In this document: positions 13,115-23,935 of the stretch, in pieces
How positions within the stretch are numbered: position 1 is the first letter of the stretch
Layout: every line of letters starts with the position of its first letter
NCBI RefSeq assembly: GCF_022458985.1
Contig: NC_061789.1
Location: forward strand, 13,052,357 to 13,116,356
Length of the DNA stretch: 64,000 bases
Direction: 5' to 3'
Source: Mugil cephalus
Lineage: Eukaryota > Chordata > Actinopteri > Mugiliformes > Mugilidae
Translations under genes and position numbers: made by a program
The notes under the pieces: generated by a model
Told to the model about the DNA's origin: nothing
The model's input: the letters and a program-made list of their open reading frames with translations, nothing else
Databases searched by the model: none

Positions 13115-16100
13115 TCATGGTCGGAGCAGGCCCCACTCTAAAGCCAGCATGGCGTGAGGAGGAAGTCTCTCCTTGGGCTTCTTGAATTTGTCCTTCTCCT
13201 TCCGCAGGACCCTCAGTACCTCTATAGGATCCGTCTTGCCCGTGAACTTTTGTACTCCTTCCTCCCTGCAGTGCGGTAAAAAGGATTGGAAAGAAACATC
13301 AAATATGTGTCAGGAAATGTCCAAAATTCACCAAATTTACCTTCAACATGAGACTAGTGACCAAACATACACATTCCTAAGGAGGACTGCCTCTTAAATC
13401 CTTCTTAAGAAGTGCTGCTTTGTCCAGTTGAACGACATGAATTCCCTCAATTTCATTATGAGGCATGTTACAACCGATTCAGAGAAAAGATACCTCTGCA
13501 CATTACTGGATAGTCCTACAATCAATCAGAGCACGGATTATGCTTCGTATGCTTCTCAGTAAATGTATCAGTTTTCCGTCAATATATTTTACACTGATAC
13601 CATAGTGGAGTCTAAGCTGCTTGCTTTTCAGCTCCAATGAGACCTGAATGACAAGTTTGCCGTATGCCCAAACTATTTGACTGTCCCAACAGATCTCTGA
13701 ACGAATTCAGAACAGACTCAAGACTGACATTCCTCTACAGAAACCTTGTTGGCGGAGGAATTTTGGACTGGTAACGTAACTTACATTGGCTCAGTAGAAG
13801 TTAAGCAAACTGGTACAACAGCTGCTGCAACAAGGTTGAAATGCAGAGATGACCAGATGGTTTACCAGAGCCAACACACCAGATCCGGACAGAGATATGT
13901 CGACGTGACTAGGGTCTTTAAAGACCAGGTTACCATTTATTGGAGAAGGAAAACAGGACCCAAACAGATTCCCTCAAATACAGCTAAGTATCTGATCATC
14001 ACAGACCATAGGCCACCTCCCATGGTACCTAATAAAACTTCCCAGTCCCTACCAGTTTGTCTAAACTCTTGTCTAAAGAATTTAATCTAATAAGTGGTGA
14101 AAAGTCTTCAAGAAACCCAGCATGTCCAGTTGCCCTGGTTTCAACTTTCTGGATATGTTACATTAGAGTGTATTTCTGCCTTTAAGGGAAGACCACCTTG
14201 ACTGCTCCTCCCTAGCCCATTCTTTCACGGTTCATTTAAATTGCATGTACATATCTACACTCACGAGAGGCGAAGAAACGGGTTGTATTCAAATTCCTCC
14301 ACTAGGGTAGACGGCACCGTTGGTTTGTCATCGTCGTCTCTCGCCTGCAGACACAACAGAAGCTGTAAGGAACCTGGGGAAAATGATTACTCCTCATCTG
14401 TATGCAAACTCACGAAAGCTACCACAAATTTTCAAAAGTGTATCTATGCAAGATTCAAAAAATATTCCCAGTGGGTCGAGTATTGACTCTAGTTTGAGAC
14501 ATGTTTGCAACAAAATTACAGCACCCAGCTTTTTTAGGCATTTTTCTTTTTTTAAATTATACACCAATCAGCCACAACATTAAAACCACCAGGCAGTGAA
14601 CTGAATTATGTCGACGATGGGTACCATCTAGATACTACTGCAGGCCAAGCACACCACTGCCATAGCAACGTGTTCCTTGTATCCTGGAGCAGTATGTATC
14701 CAATTCTCATATGGCCGTAGTAGAACCACAATGGACATCCTTTGCTCAACCTTTTGCATCAGTGAGCCATGGTCACCCATGACCCTGTGATCAGTTTGCG
14801 GCTTCTCCCTCCATGTATAACTTTTGACGGCAACAACCCACAAGAGCTGCAGTTTTGAACATGGTACAACGCAGTTGTCCGGCTATCGCCCTTTTGGCCT
14901 TCGTCTAAGTCGTATAAATGCTTCCTCTTAACCAGTTTTCGTGTTTCTAACAAATCAGCTTTGAGGACAAAATGTTCACATTTCTGCCTAATATACCATT
15001 TACATGGCACTGACAAGTGTCATGTAAATGGAATAATCTGTGTTATTCACCTGATCAGAGACTATGACCAGGTGGTCATAATGATATGGCTGATCAGGGT
15101 ATACTTGTCCTGGTTTTAAATATTTAACTCATCAGTAGGAACAAATACACTAGTGTTTAAACTTCTAGTGAAAAAGCTTTGTTTTTTTGTAAATAGTAAG
15201 AAGAATATATTGCTTTAGTCCTCAGGCAGTTTTCAGTGTATTTCTCACCCTGGCCCAGCTCAGCATCTCTTTAACCTTTTCATTCTCCGGCTCCACCAGC
15301 ATGGCAAACTTCAGGTTCTTAATGGTGTACTCGTGTCCGCAGAACACCTTCTACGGACGAACAAAAGCCTCGTTTAAAGATGCTCCACTGTGAAGGGGCA
15401 AAGCAGAGCCAGGCTGCACACAGTCCTTATCCATCCACTGTGGCTTATCTGGGGTCACGCTAGCTGCTGAGGGCTGCACAAATCCAACAACAAACATGTC
15501 TCATTTCCCACTGACCGTGTCTTGAGGTAGGGAGCCGAGCACCTGGGTGAGGTTGTGGTACATCTGTTCCGCCGTACCCTCCAGAAACCGCCCGCAACCA
15601 CCAATAAACAGCGTGTCCCCTAGCAACCAAAACCAAACGACAAGGGGATGTGACGGAGAGAAGTGGCCAGACGCCTTCGCTCACACCAATTAAGCCTTCA
15701 TATCTCTAGCCACTCAAAACTATGCAGGCAGTTACAGGAAGTGAGCCGTTTAGAATCTGTCGCGAGAAATCCATTTCAACTGGTTCACCGAGTTTACAGA
15801 GAGAGACCTGTGAACACGGCCGGGGCGTCGGTGCACTCATCCTCCCAAACAAAGTAGCACATGTGACCAGAGGTATGGCAGGGAGTGAACAGGCACCTCA
15901 CATTGATGCTGCTAAACTGCAAATGGAGAAGAGACGAAATCGAAAGACAACATGACAAAGCCACGACTAAAAGGACTGCCTGTCCGTCTAATCTTCAATT
16001 TTTCTCCTGTCACTGTACAGGCACCTTTAATTCCTGAGCATTTGCGACTTTATCCGTCAAACCCCCGATCCGATCGTCCCCCCCGTACACCCTCAGGCCA

Positions 16101-17054
16101 GGAACCTCCTTCACCAGAGCCTCGTTCCCTCGAGCATGATCCCTAGAAACAGAAAACATCATTATTATTCAGCAGCGGCGACTTCTAGCTGGTTATTTCT
16201 AACAGCAAAACGCTCGTCTTACCAGTGGTGGTGTGTGGTGAGGACAGCTACCAGAGACACGCCTTCTCTCTTCACTATTTCGAGCAACTGTCAAACGACA
16301 AGCGATCCATTAAGTTCAGAGCAACGATACCAAACATTCAAGGGTGAAGCTTGAAATTATTGGGATTTTTTGCAACTGAACATATATATGTTGAAATATT
16401 ACTTTTTTATTTTATTTTTATATTATGATACCATCCTCATCCCATCTTTCCATATTAGTATTTTGCTTATTATTTAATTAACAAAATTTGTTGTCACTCA
16501 ACTGTCAGCTCAGGACATCTCTGGGATGGACTCCACTAAAGAGGGACAGAAACATAACAGGCCTGGGCCAGAGGGGGCCATAATGCAAATGAAGCGGTAA
16601 TTTTAGTGTACATGTAATTTAAGACTTACTTGTATGTGCAGGTTGACAGCATTAATAATATACATTAAATAATAATACCTTTTCATTAGCTTTTTGGGAT
16701 GTTTCGGTTGTGGTTTATACTCTGTTTGCTGGTGTTATATTTACCGAGACTTTTTCCTGTGTTTTCTTAGGTTGCAGCGCACTGATGTCATGTAAGGGGA
16801 AGCGTAACTGATGAGGCGGATGACAGTTTGTTGCACTTCTATTTGAGTGTCAGAGTATATAATACACTATTTTTTTCCCCATTCATCTTCTGTAGAGATG
16901 CCCTTACATGTGAAGTGGAGCGCAGTGTTTACAATACAAAGTCCCTCACCCGATGCGGTACAGCCGGATCCACAGCTATGGCCTGTTTACTCTGCTCCTC
17001 TATCACCAGGTACATGTAGTTGTCTTCCAGGATGGAGATCACCTTTACCTTCAT
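13115..17054 (-). CDS. haghl: hydroxyacylglutathione hydrolase-like protein (glyoxalase II family)
   Basis: Metallo-beta-lactamase-fold thiolesterase related to glyoxalase II, which hydrolyses S-D-lactoylglutathione. Eight exons: 16950-17054, 16223-16287, 16025-16142, 15808-15916, 15516-15619, 15249-15350, 14265-14344, 13115-13265, giving 277 aa. The start [17 protein letters not shown] matches the HAGHL/cytosolic glyoxalase II N terminus; an upstream in-frame Met at 17120 is not family-like. All metal ligands are present: THHHWDH (His54, His56, Asp58, His59), His110 in TPCHTSGH, Asp134 in GDTLF and His173 in FCGHEYT. It lacks a mitochondrial leader. The next gene, hagh, has the same internal exon lengths, so the pair is a tandem duplication. 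A Tc1 relic sits in intron 6. Whether HAGHL is a full glyoxalase II in fish cannot be told from sequence. Confidence 0.95.
14562..15105 (-). mobile_element. Tc1/mariner-like transposon, internally deleted
   Basis: The ends carry matching inverted repeats: ATCAGCCACAACATTAAAAC near 14567 and a diverged mirror copy (GTGGTCATAATGATATGGCT) near 15074. Read on the minus strand, the body matches the start of a fish Tc1 transposase region, including AAAACTGCAGCTCTTGTGGG and a CAGGGTCATGGGTG stretch, then jumps to the 3' end. At about 545 bp it is a third of full length and cannot encode transposase. It lies inside haghl intron 6. Confidence 0.8.
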
Positions 17055-18663
17055 TTCAGCCACACGCGCATGCGCAACACGATGCGCGACGCCTAAGGAA
17101 GAGATTTGTTGATCAAACAACTCCTCATGTATCGATGTATCAGTTATTCAGCGTCCATTTGCACATATTTTGTTAACATACTGGCGGTGCATTCAATGCA
17201 CATGTTCAAAACTTACAGTCATCCCATAAAAGCTGGGTGTTGTTAGCTCTGCAAACTAATGAAAGTAATGTGGCCTCAGCATATGAATATCAACCTCAAA
17301 CCCATCAATAATAAAAAGGCAGGTCGTACCTCACGTCAGTGGTGTCGGACTTGTTATTCCTGCCCGACAGCGATTCTGTCAAAAATATTATTCAACATTT
17401 GTCCGTGCAGACGAGGAAGTTATCGTGACATCATCGAGTCAAGACATTTTAATCGAGCCGGAATCATAAAGGAATCATCAAGAAAAATATTTTGGTTCGA
17501 TCCAACAGTGCAGTTTTCTATGCCTGATGCAGAACTTTTATTTGATATGTTAATGAGTGAAATTCTTTCGGAAATCTATTTAAATCCGTTTGGATACTGA
17601 TTTTCGTATTTACTTATTTCATAATACTTTTACATACTAATACTTGTACATTGCAGTCCCAGTTGGGGATGAATAAAGCATCTTTCTATCTAATTGCAAG
17701 TTTTTTCTCTTGTACTGATAACTAGACCTAGACATCGTCATGCAAAAAGTGATGCATTTATTGGTTGATTTGAATACCCTTTAAAATCTTAGTTAGAAAG
17801 ATTTCATAAAGATGTCAATGGCAAAATCTCCAAAAAAAAGCCGTTACTTTAACCTTAATTAGCGATAAATGAATTAGAGTCTTCATCGTGAACTAGTACT
17901 CCACCAAGTTGCACGTAATTAACTTTGTGTTACCATCTGATCTTCAAGTCATATTCTGAATGCAGACGTTTGCTTGTGCTCACAACTAATGTCTTTTATT
18001 GCGTTTTATGCAAACCACCTCATGCGAAGCTTTTTGTAAGACTGTATTTTACAAGGAAAGAGCATTCAGGATTTACAAACTGTAACGCTGACACGCCAAT
18101 AACTAGCCATTGCTGAACGCTCACCGAACGCAGTTGTATCACTTTTTAGACGTGATAAAACATTTTTCAGCTACTAGGGAAGCAATGAAGTGAAGAAACA
18201 TTCCAGGTCGGAATAAAACATTGATACAAATCTTTACAAAGAAATGTGTAGGTATGACTTAATAAATTCCCAGACACTGTACACATATGTTAACATTTGT
18301 TACTCGTGTGGCTCCCTGTCTGGTTAAGTGCATCAAATTTAAAGTGAATGAAACAGTAGTTTGTTCATACATGAATTTCAGCATTATGCTAAATAGACTC
18401 TTACACGTTTAGATCAACAAACTGAATTTCATTTCATATAAAGCATTAAAGCAATGGCCATATATTCCTTAAAATTCACAAAAACAAACCAAATACATTT
18501 AAAAGAAGGGCAGATGACTTGGAGTCATATGTTAGAACCTGGTATGTACCCTTAGTGAGAGACAATGTAGTCGATCTACTTCAAGTTAACTAGGTATTTT
18601 CTTCAGCGTATAATAAAAAGCTGTCGGTGTTATAAGCAGTTGTCAACACGAATGCGCAGGGCT
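17055..18663. other. haghl-hagh spacer
   Basis: No coding exon is recognised. It contains the haghl promoter region and the hagh 3' UTR. A stretch at about 17560-17695 ends in GGGGATGAATAAAGCATC followed by TTCTATCTA, which resembles the tail of a fish LINE/SINE. Confidence 0.5.
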
Positions 18664-20347
18664 TCACTCCTTGGGCACGCGGAAGCCATCTTTTTCTTTC
18701 CGGAGACTTCTCATGGTTTCAACTGGGTCGGTCTGCTTTACGTGGTCTTGCACAGACTTCTCCCTGAATTAAACATCCAAAAAAAAAAAAAAAAGTCAGC
18801 CAGAACTTTGACAGAGTCTTCTGAGTGACATAGTTTTCCAACAAGTTGTCACATACTTTACTCTCATGAAGGGGTTAAATGTGAATTCTTCTGCCAAAGT
18901 GGACGGGACAGTGGGTTCTCCATTGCTGCACTTCTCCTACGGGAAGATAAAGGCACGGATGTGAAGTTGTTTTTATTTCATGTGGTTAATCATCTGTTTG
19001 AGGGGATGTCTGGTCAAACATGACACATTTCTCAAATACCTTTGCCCAGGCGAGCTTCTTCTGAATGACTTCATTGTCTGGCTCCACATGACGTGCAAAT
19101 TTCAGATTGCTGACGGTGTACTCATGACCGCAGTAAACACGCTTAAACACAAAAACATCCCGGTCAGTCGGTCATGCCAATTAAACATCCTTTGACAATG
19201 AAAATGAATATGGATCTTATACTGACTGATTAAGAGTAGTTGATTTTTTTCCCACTCATTATACATACAAAAAAAGGTTTGGGTAAAAGTGCTATAACCG
19301 AACTCTTAACCGAAATTTCTTTAATCAAATTTGCCATATTTACCGTTTCAGGGGGCAGGCTTCCCAGAATATCTATCAAGGCTCTGTACATTTGCTCCGC
19401 CGTACCCTCGAAGAATTTACCGCAACCAGCCACAAACAGCGTATCCCCTGCATGGGTTAAAAGAGGCCTTTGGGCATTAAAGATCACAGATGACAAAGGG
19501 GCATGTGTTGCTCGGTATTTAACTGAGCAGTTTATGTCTGAGGGGGAAACGTACCTGTGAAAACAGCTGGTGGCTCCGAGCTGTTTTCTTTTGTCACATA
19601 GTAGCAGATGTGACCGGTCGTGTGACAAGGCGTAAACAGGCATTTGACATTGAGAGATCCAAGCTGAGAAAGAGGAGAAAAAAAAAAAAAACAGGGAGTG
19701 AACATCAGCGTTTTAAGGGCTTATATTTGGACCGTAGAACAAACTGTTGGGTGGTCTTACTTTGAAACTGTTGGAATGAGAAACTTTCTTCGTAAGGGCA
19801 TCAACTCTGTCGTCTCCCCCACAGACCTTCAACCCTGGCATTAACTTCACCATCTTCTCATTTCCACCGGCATGGTCCCTAAAACAGAAAGTGACCACTG
19901 TATTATTACTATACATTGGTATAAGGGTACTAGCCATTTATAAACATTTCTACGCGTGCCATAGCAGCATTTGCACAGCTTAAAATCTCAATAATGCTGT
20001 GAGAACAGTATAACATCATAACACGCAGCTTACCAGTGGTGATGAGTGGTCAGAACTGTTGTAAGTTTGACACCATGTTTTCTGACAGCTTCCACCACCT
20101 GTTGAAAGGGAAAAAAACTGATGTTGTTTCGAAGATGACTAATCGAAAAATCACATTTGTGACACCTTCCAATCAGCTTTTCCAACCCTTTGTGATGCCT
20201 CTAATAATAATTACATTAATGCTTAGTTAAAACTTCTCTAGGTTTTGCCTTTGAAAGAGTTATGCACAAAATTTGACTGAGCCATCTGTAATCTTTTCCC
20301 ATTAAAATAGTTTGTTCTCCATTTGTCAAAAATAAAAAATAGGCTTT

Positions 20348-20390
<43 letters not shown>

Positions 20391-21831
20391 TGTTTTTTTT
20401 CCCCCACAAAAATTGTAGAGGGCCGAGAATGGATCCCTGCGGAACTCCACAAGTAGTTTCTACAACAGAGAGGGTTAACAAATGCAAACAAACCATTACA
20501 ACACACACATATACACATACATGCATATTTGATACAGAATAACCCCTTTTGAAACCTACTAGTGATGTATATACCCCTTACTGTTCTGTATGTGTCTGAA
20601 AATCCCAAACAGAAATCATCATTGTGACTTGAACAAATCAAAACAATACAGACTGACTGGTTTGGCCCAGCCTTGCTTCTACTAATGTTACATAAGAGGC
20701 CTGAAATCTAAAGAGTGGTCTGTGTTTTATCACTCGTGTGACAAAGTTTGTGCAGTCTTGCTTCATTCAACCTCTAAAGTTAGACCTTTTCTTTCACTCA
20801 TCACTCATCACCTATTGCTCCATTTCATTCGAACACTGCTGCTCTTTGAACTCGCTCAGCCGTGAGGCCAAATTACTGAAACGTGTTCTAGTCTTAACTG
20901 GTTTCCAGCTACTTTTAGGATCAATTCCAACATTGTTATCTTTTAACTCCTTCTGTGCCCGGTAGCTGAGACCTTCCACCTGGCTCTCCCTAAAACACAC
21001 CTAGTGACTAACGTGATCCGTTGGATGGAACTCCCTGACAGAGGACGTTAAATTTAATCACTATTGTCTTTCTTTTATTATAATGCTCTCTCTTAATTAG
21101 GTACACGATTTTTCTTTAGTTATGAATGTTTCTCCTCTACTTTGCGCTGTCATTATTGATGCCCACAGCTTTGATCTTTTGTTTCTAAATGTCACAATAA
21201 ATACAGTATATTTTGATATAGTTTGCGCTGACCTTTATTGGTTCCACGGGGTCAACGATGGCGGCTTCTTTGGATTCCGCGTCGATCAGCAGGTACATGT
21301 AGTTGTCACTGAGCGCTGGGAGAAGTTCAACCCTCATATTCGCTTGTTCCACCAGGTGAGATTTCCTGGTTGCGGTATGAATGAGAGCGGCTGCTTGGGC
21401 CTTGACTTCCACAGGGACTTCATGAGACAACACAAATCAATATTTAACAAGATGACACACTCAGTCTACGGTTAATTCGACACTCAACTCGGATGTAAAC
21501 AACGTCAGCTTAAATGCTAAACACAGGAACACATGTGTCCGTTCTTTTTCAGAAAGCTGCCAAAGCTTTATTCTGTCTAACATGACTGTCACAGAAGAGG
21601 TTATGTAACGAGGTACGAGTATCTCCTCAGACGGGCCAGCTGTTGTCGTCTGACAGGTCGCATCTTAAGATGATATTAACAGTAATAAAACAGTATTTGG
21701 CCTTCGCGTAACAAGCCGATGAGCTAGTTAACTGCACGCTAAAGCATTAAACGTGTGTACGTACCGTATTTTAGGGCTGTTGCTGCTCCTATCAGAGTGC
21801 AGGCACTCCCAACTAGTGACTTCAATAACAT
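18664..21831 (-). CDS. hagh: hydroxyacylglutathione hydrolase, mitochondrial and cytosolic (glyoxalase II)
   Basis: Glyoxalase II, which hydrolyses S-D-lactoylglutathione to D-lactate and glutathione. Nine exons: 21765-21831, 21233-21417, 20034-20098, 19761-19878, 19555-19663, 19344-19447, 19040-19141, 18857-18936, 18664-18763, giving 309 aa; human HAGH is 308. Exon 1 ([20 protein letters not shown]) looks like a mitochondrial presequence. Met50 ([20 protein letters not shown] at 21337-21335) matches the internal start used for the cytosolic form in the family. Metal ligands: THHHWDH (His103, His105, Asp107, His108), HTTGH, GDTLF and CGHEYT. It is head-to-head with fahd1, as in human. Intron 2 holds LINE debris. 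Confidence 0.96.
20351..20386. repeat. (CA)n microsatellite
   Basis: About eighteen CA units in hagh intron 2, next to LINE debris. Confidence 0.95.
20405..20470 (-). mobile_element. LINE reverse-transcriptase fragment
   Basis: The minus strand reads [13 protein letters not shown], the conserved reverse-transcriptase motif of non-LTR retrotransposons. Only this short piece is clear. It lies in hagh intron 2. Confidence 0.65.
20735..21115 (+). mobile_element. possible LINE 3' end relic
   Basis: Near 21020 the plus strand reads like the C-terminal WNSL..EDVK motif of fish LINE ORF2 proteins, followed by an AT-rich tail. It is weak evidence in a decayed sequence inside hagh intron 2, close to a reverse-transcriptase fragment on the other strand. 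Confidence 0.35.
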
Positions 21832-22252
21832 AACAGTAGCCGTGGTCTTATCACGTTCGTATAAACCTGAAAAGTTTGGTCCTGGGTCAGTTCCGCTTCC
21901 GCCCCTTTTTCAACTGCAGCCTCGCAGCCTCTACCAATCGAGTCGAGAGCAGTGGATCGTCAATAATAACTTAAAAATATTTGATTATTCACGCAATTAT
22001 TTGGGATGGATTGACAGAGCCCCCGTATGGTGTACATGTCTTGGTTTATCGTACTCGTTAGTCAAGGTAAAATTCTCAAATACGCCCGTATTATATTTTT
22101 GATTCGATTTCATTTAGAGTCAAGCGCATGTCCCTTCGGGCTTACCGTCGACTGCTAACCTGGTGACGGACGGTCAGTGGTTTCGGTCAAAGTCCGATTA
22201 AACTTGCACTGGCTGCTTTAGAGCGGTTGGGACAGCGCACAATTTCTCTGCA
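21832..22252. promoter_or_regulatory. shared hagh/fahd1 bidirectional promoter region
   Basis: Only 421 bases separate the divergent hagh and fahd1 start codons, so the promoters must overlap or abut. The same head-to-head arrangement is known in human. I saw no TATA box that decides either start. Confidence 0.6.
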
Positions 22253-22912
22253 ATGACTACACGAAATGTATCTCGGTTTTGGGAATGGGGAAGGAAGATC
22301 ATCTGCGTTGGGAGAAACTATGCAGATCACGCCAAGGAGCTGAAAAACGCGATTCCGACTGAGCCCGTCTTATTCCTGAAGCCACCGTCTGCCTATGTGA
22401 GAGAGGGCTCTCCTATCCTGGTGCCGCTGTACAGTAGCAACCTGCACCATGAGGTGGAGTTGGGGGTGGTCATCGGGAAAGGGGGGACCAGCATCCCGCA
22501 GGCCGCCGCTATGGAGCATGTGGCGGGTTACGCTCTGTGCTTGGACATGACAGCCCGGGACGTCCAGGACGTCTGCAAGTCCAAAGGTTTGCCCTGGACC
22601 CTGGCCAAGGCTTTTAACACCTCCTGCCCCGTGAGCGACTTCATCCCCAAAGAGCGCATCCCTGACCCGGGCAACGTCAAGATTTGGCTCAAGGTGAACG
22701 ATCAGCTGCGGCAGAGCGGCTGCACCTCCCAGATGATTTTCTCCATTCCCTTCCTCATCAGCTACATCAGCGACTTCATCACCCTGGAGGAAGGGGACAT
22801 CATCCTGACGGGGACTCCCAAGGGGGTCTCCGCCGTGCAGGAGCACGACGAGCTGCAGGCTGGGATCGAGGACGTAGTTACCATGAGCTTCAGAGTAGAC
22901 AGACAAGAATAA
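22253..22912 (+). CDS. fahd1: FAH domain-containing protein 1 (acylpyruvase / oxaloacetate decarboxylase)
   Basis: A single exon of 219 aa; human FAHD1 is about 221-224. FAHD1 is a mitochondrial Mg-dependent enzyme that hydrolyses acylpyruvates and decarboxylates oxaloacetate. Visible family motifs are ICVGRNYADHAKEL, the Mg ligands Glu67 and Glu69 in HHEVELGVVIG and Asp98 in CLDMTARD, the KAFNTSCP segment, and GDIILTGTPKGV near the C terminus. The start at 22253 is the family N terminus. The coding sequence is much richer in GC than the surrounding DNA. It is divergent from hagh 421 bp away, and AATAAA follows at 23211. Confidence 0.97.
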   Translation: MTTRNVSRFWEWGRKIICVGRNYADHAKELKNAIPTEPVLFLKPPSAYVREGSPILVPLYSSNLHHEVELGVVIGKGGTSIPQAAAMEHVAGYALCLDMTARDVQDVCKSKGLPWTLAKAFNTSCPVSDFIPKERIPDPGNVKIWLKVNDQLRQSGCTSQMIFSIPFLISYISDFITLEEGDIILTGTPKGVSAVQEHDELQAGIEDVVTMSFRVDRQE

Positions 22913-23210
22913 TAGTGGACACAAAATAGATTTACGAGGCAAAAGAAATGCACTGGCTGTGAAGAAAAAGGTGCTTTTACTGTGAAAAACTGGTGATTCC
23001 GTCGATGTCTGCTTTTGGTCAGCAGATGGCAGTGGTGTGCCAGATTTTTTCTACACCATTTCAAGAAGACAGTTTACAACTTTCCGACAGTTGCAGCAGC
23101 GTATGTTTTACTGTATGTTTTACTCAAACCAGGGGTATGAAAAACCATTCATCGTCACACGTTGTCAGTGTCTTGACCCCCAGTGGTGGAGGAAGTGTTG
23201 ACGACTTTTA

Positions 23211-23216
23211 AATAAA
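23211..23216 (+). terminator. fahd1 polyadenylation signal
   Basis: AATAAA about 300 bases after the fahd1 stop codon. Confidence 0.65.
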
Positions 23217-23609
23217 AGAGGCTTTGATGTAATCATATGGTTTTTATTTATTATTTACAGAAAACTGTGAATGGGATTATTTGATTAGCGACTATGTTCA
23301 TTGACAATTAAACAAACACAAATATTCCCTGTTTACATCTGCTCATTTGTGAGGATGTGGTGGTTTTTGCAGTTTTACATGATGCTTATTGATGTCAGAT
23401 GTTTTCAAGAACCCGTGATGGATATGTTTTAGTATTTTCTGATACAGAGCATTATTTCCAGCTGGAAAAATAATAAGTAGATTGGTAATTGGTAATTAAG
23501 ATAATGATCTGATGTATTAACTGCATTTCTGTGGCGACGAAATGCCCACTTTCAATATTGTTACAGATTAACACGTTAAACAACATTTAAACCACTGAGA
23601 GCTGAAGTA

Positions 23610-23935
23610 AACCACACCAACCCCCTTGAAACAATACGATGTTCAGCCGCGACACTTTTGAACCTGGTGTACGTGTGGTTGTTATTTTGACATGTACCAA
23701 CCACCGAGGTCAGGCCACTCTTTGGTGGTACACACAAAAATAGTTTAGGAACAAAACTCCAAAAAACTGATCAAGTATCTGTGGGGTGCACTGGAACAAG
23801 CCTGATCCACAGAGGCCCCTCCCCTCCCCTCAACACATACGACCCAAAGGCCCACACTAACAGCATTCTGTTGCCCAGAGACCTACGAAATATTAGAAAG
23901 GTGGTTATAATGTTATGCCTAATTAGTGTATAATA
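23610..23935 (+). mobile_element. Tc1-like transposon 3' relic
   Basis: It ends in GTGGTTATAATGTTATGCCT, the outer end of the Tc1 family also seen at 14.6 kb. Upstream is a decayed transposase tail (CTGATCAAGTATCTGTGGGG and CAGAGGCCCC) shared with the relic at 53.5 kb. Confidence 0.65.

Noticed and set aside
22370-22942. 190-codon minus-strand frame
   Set aside because: Antisense of the fahd1 coding exon; open because of its codon usage.
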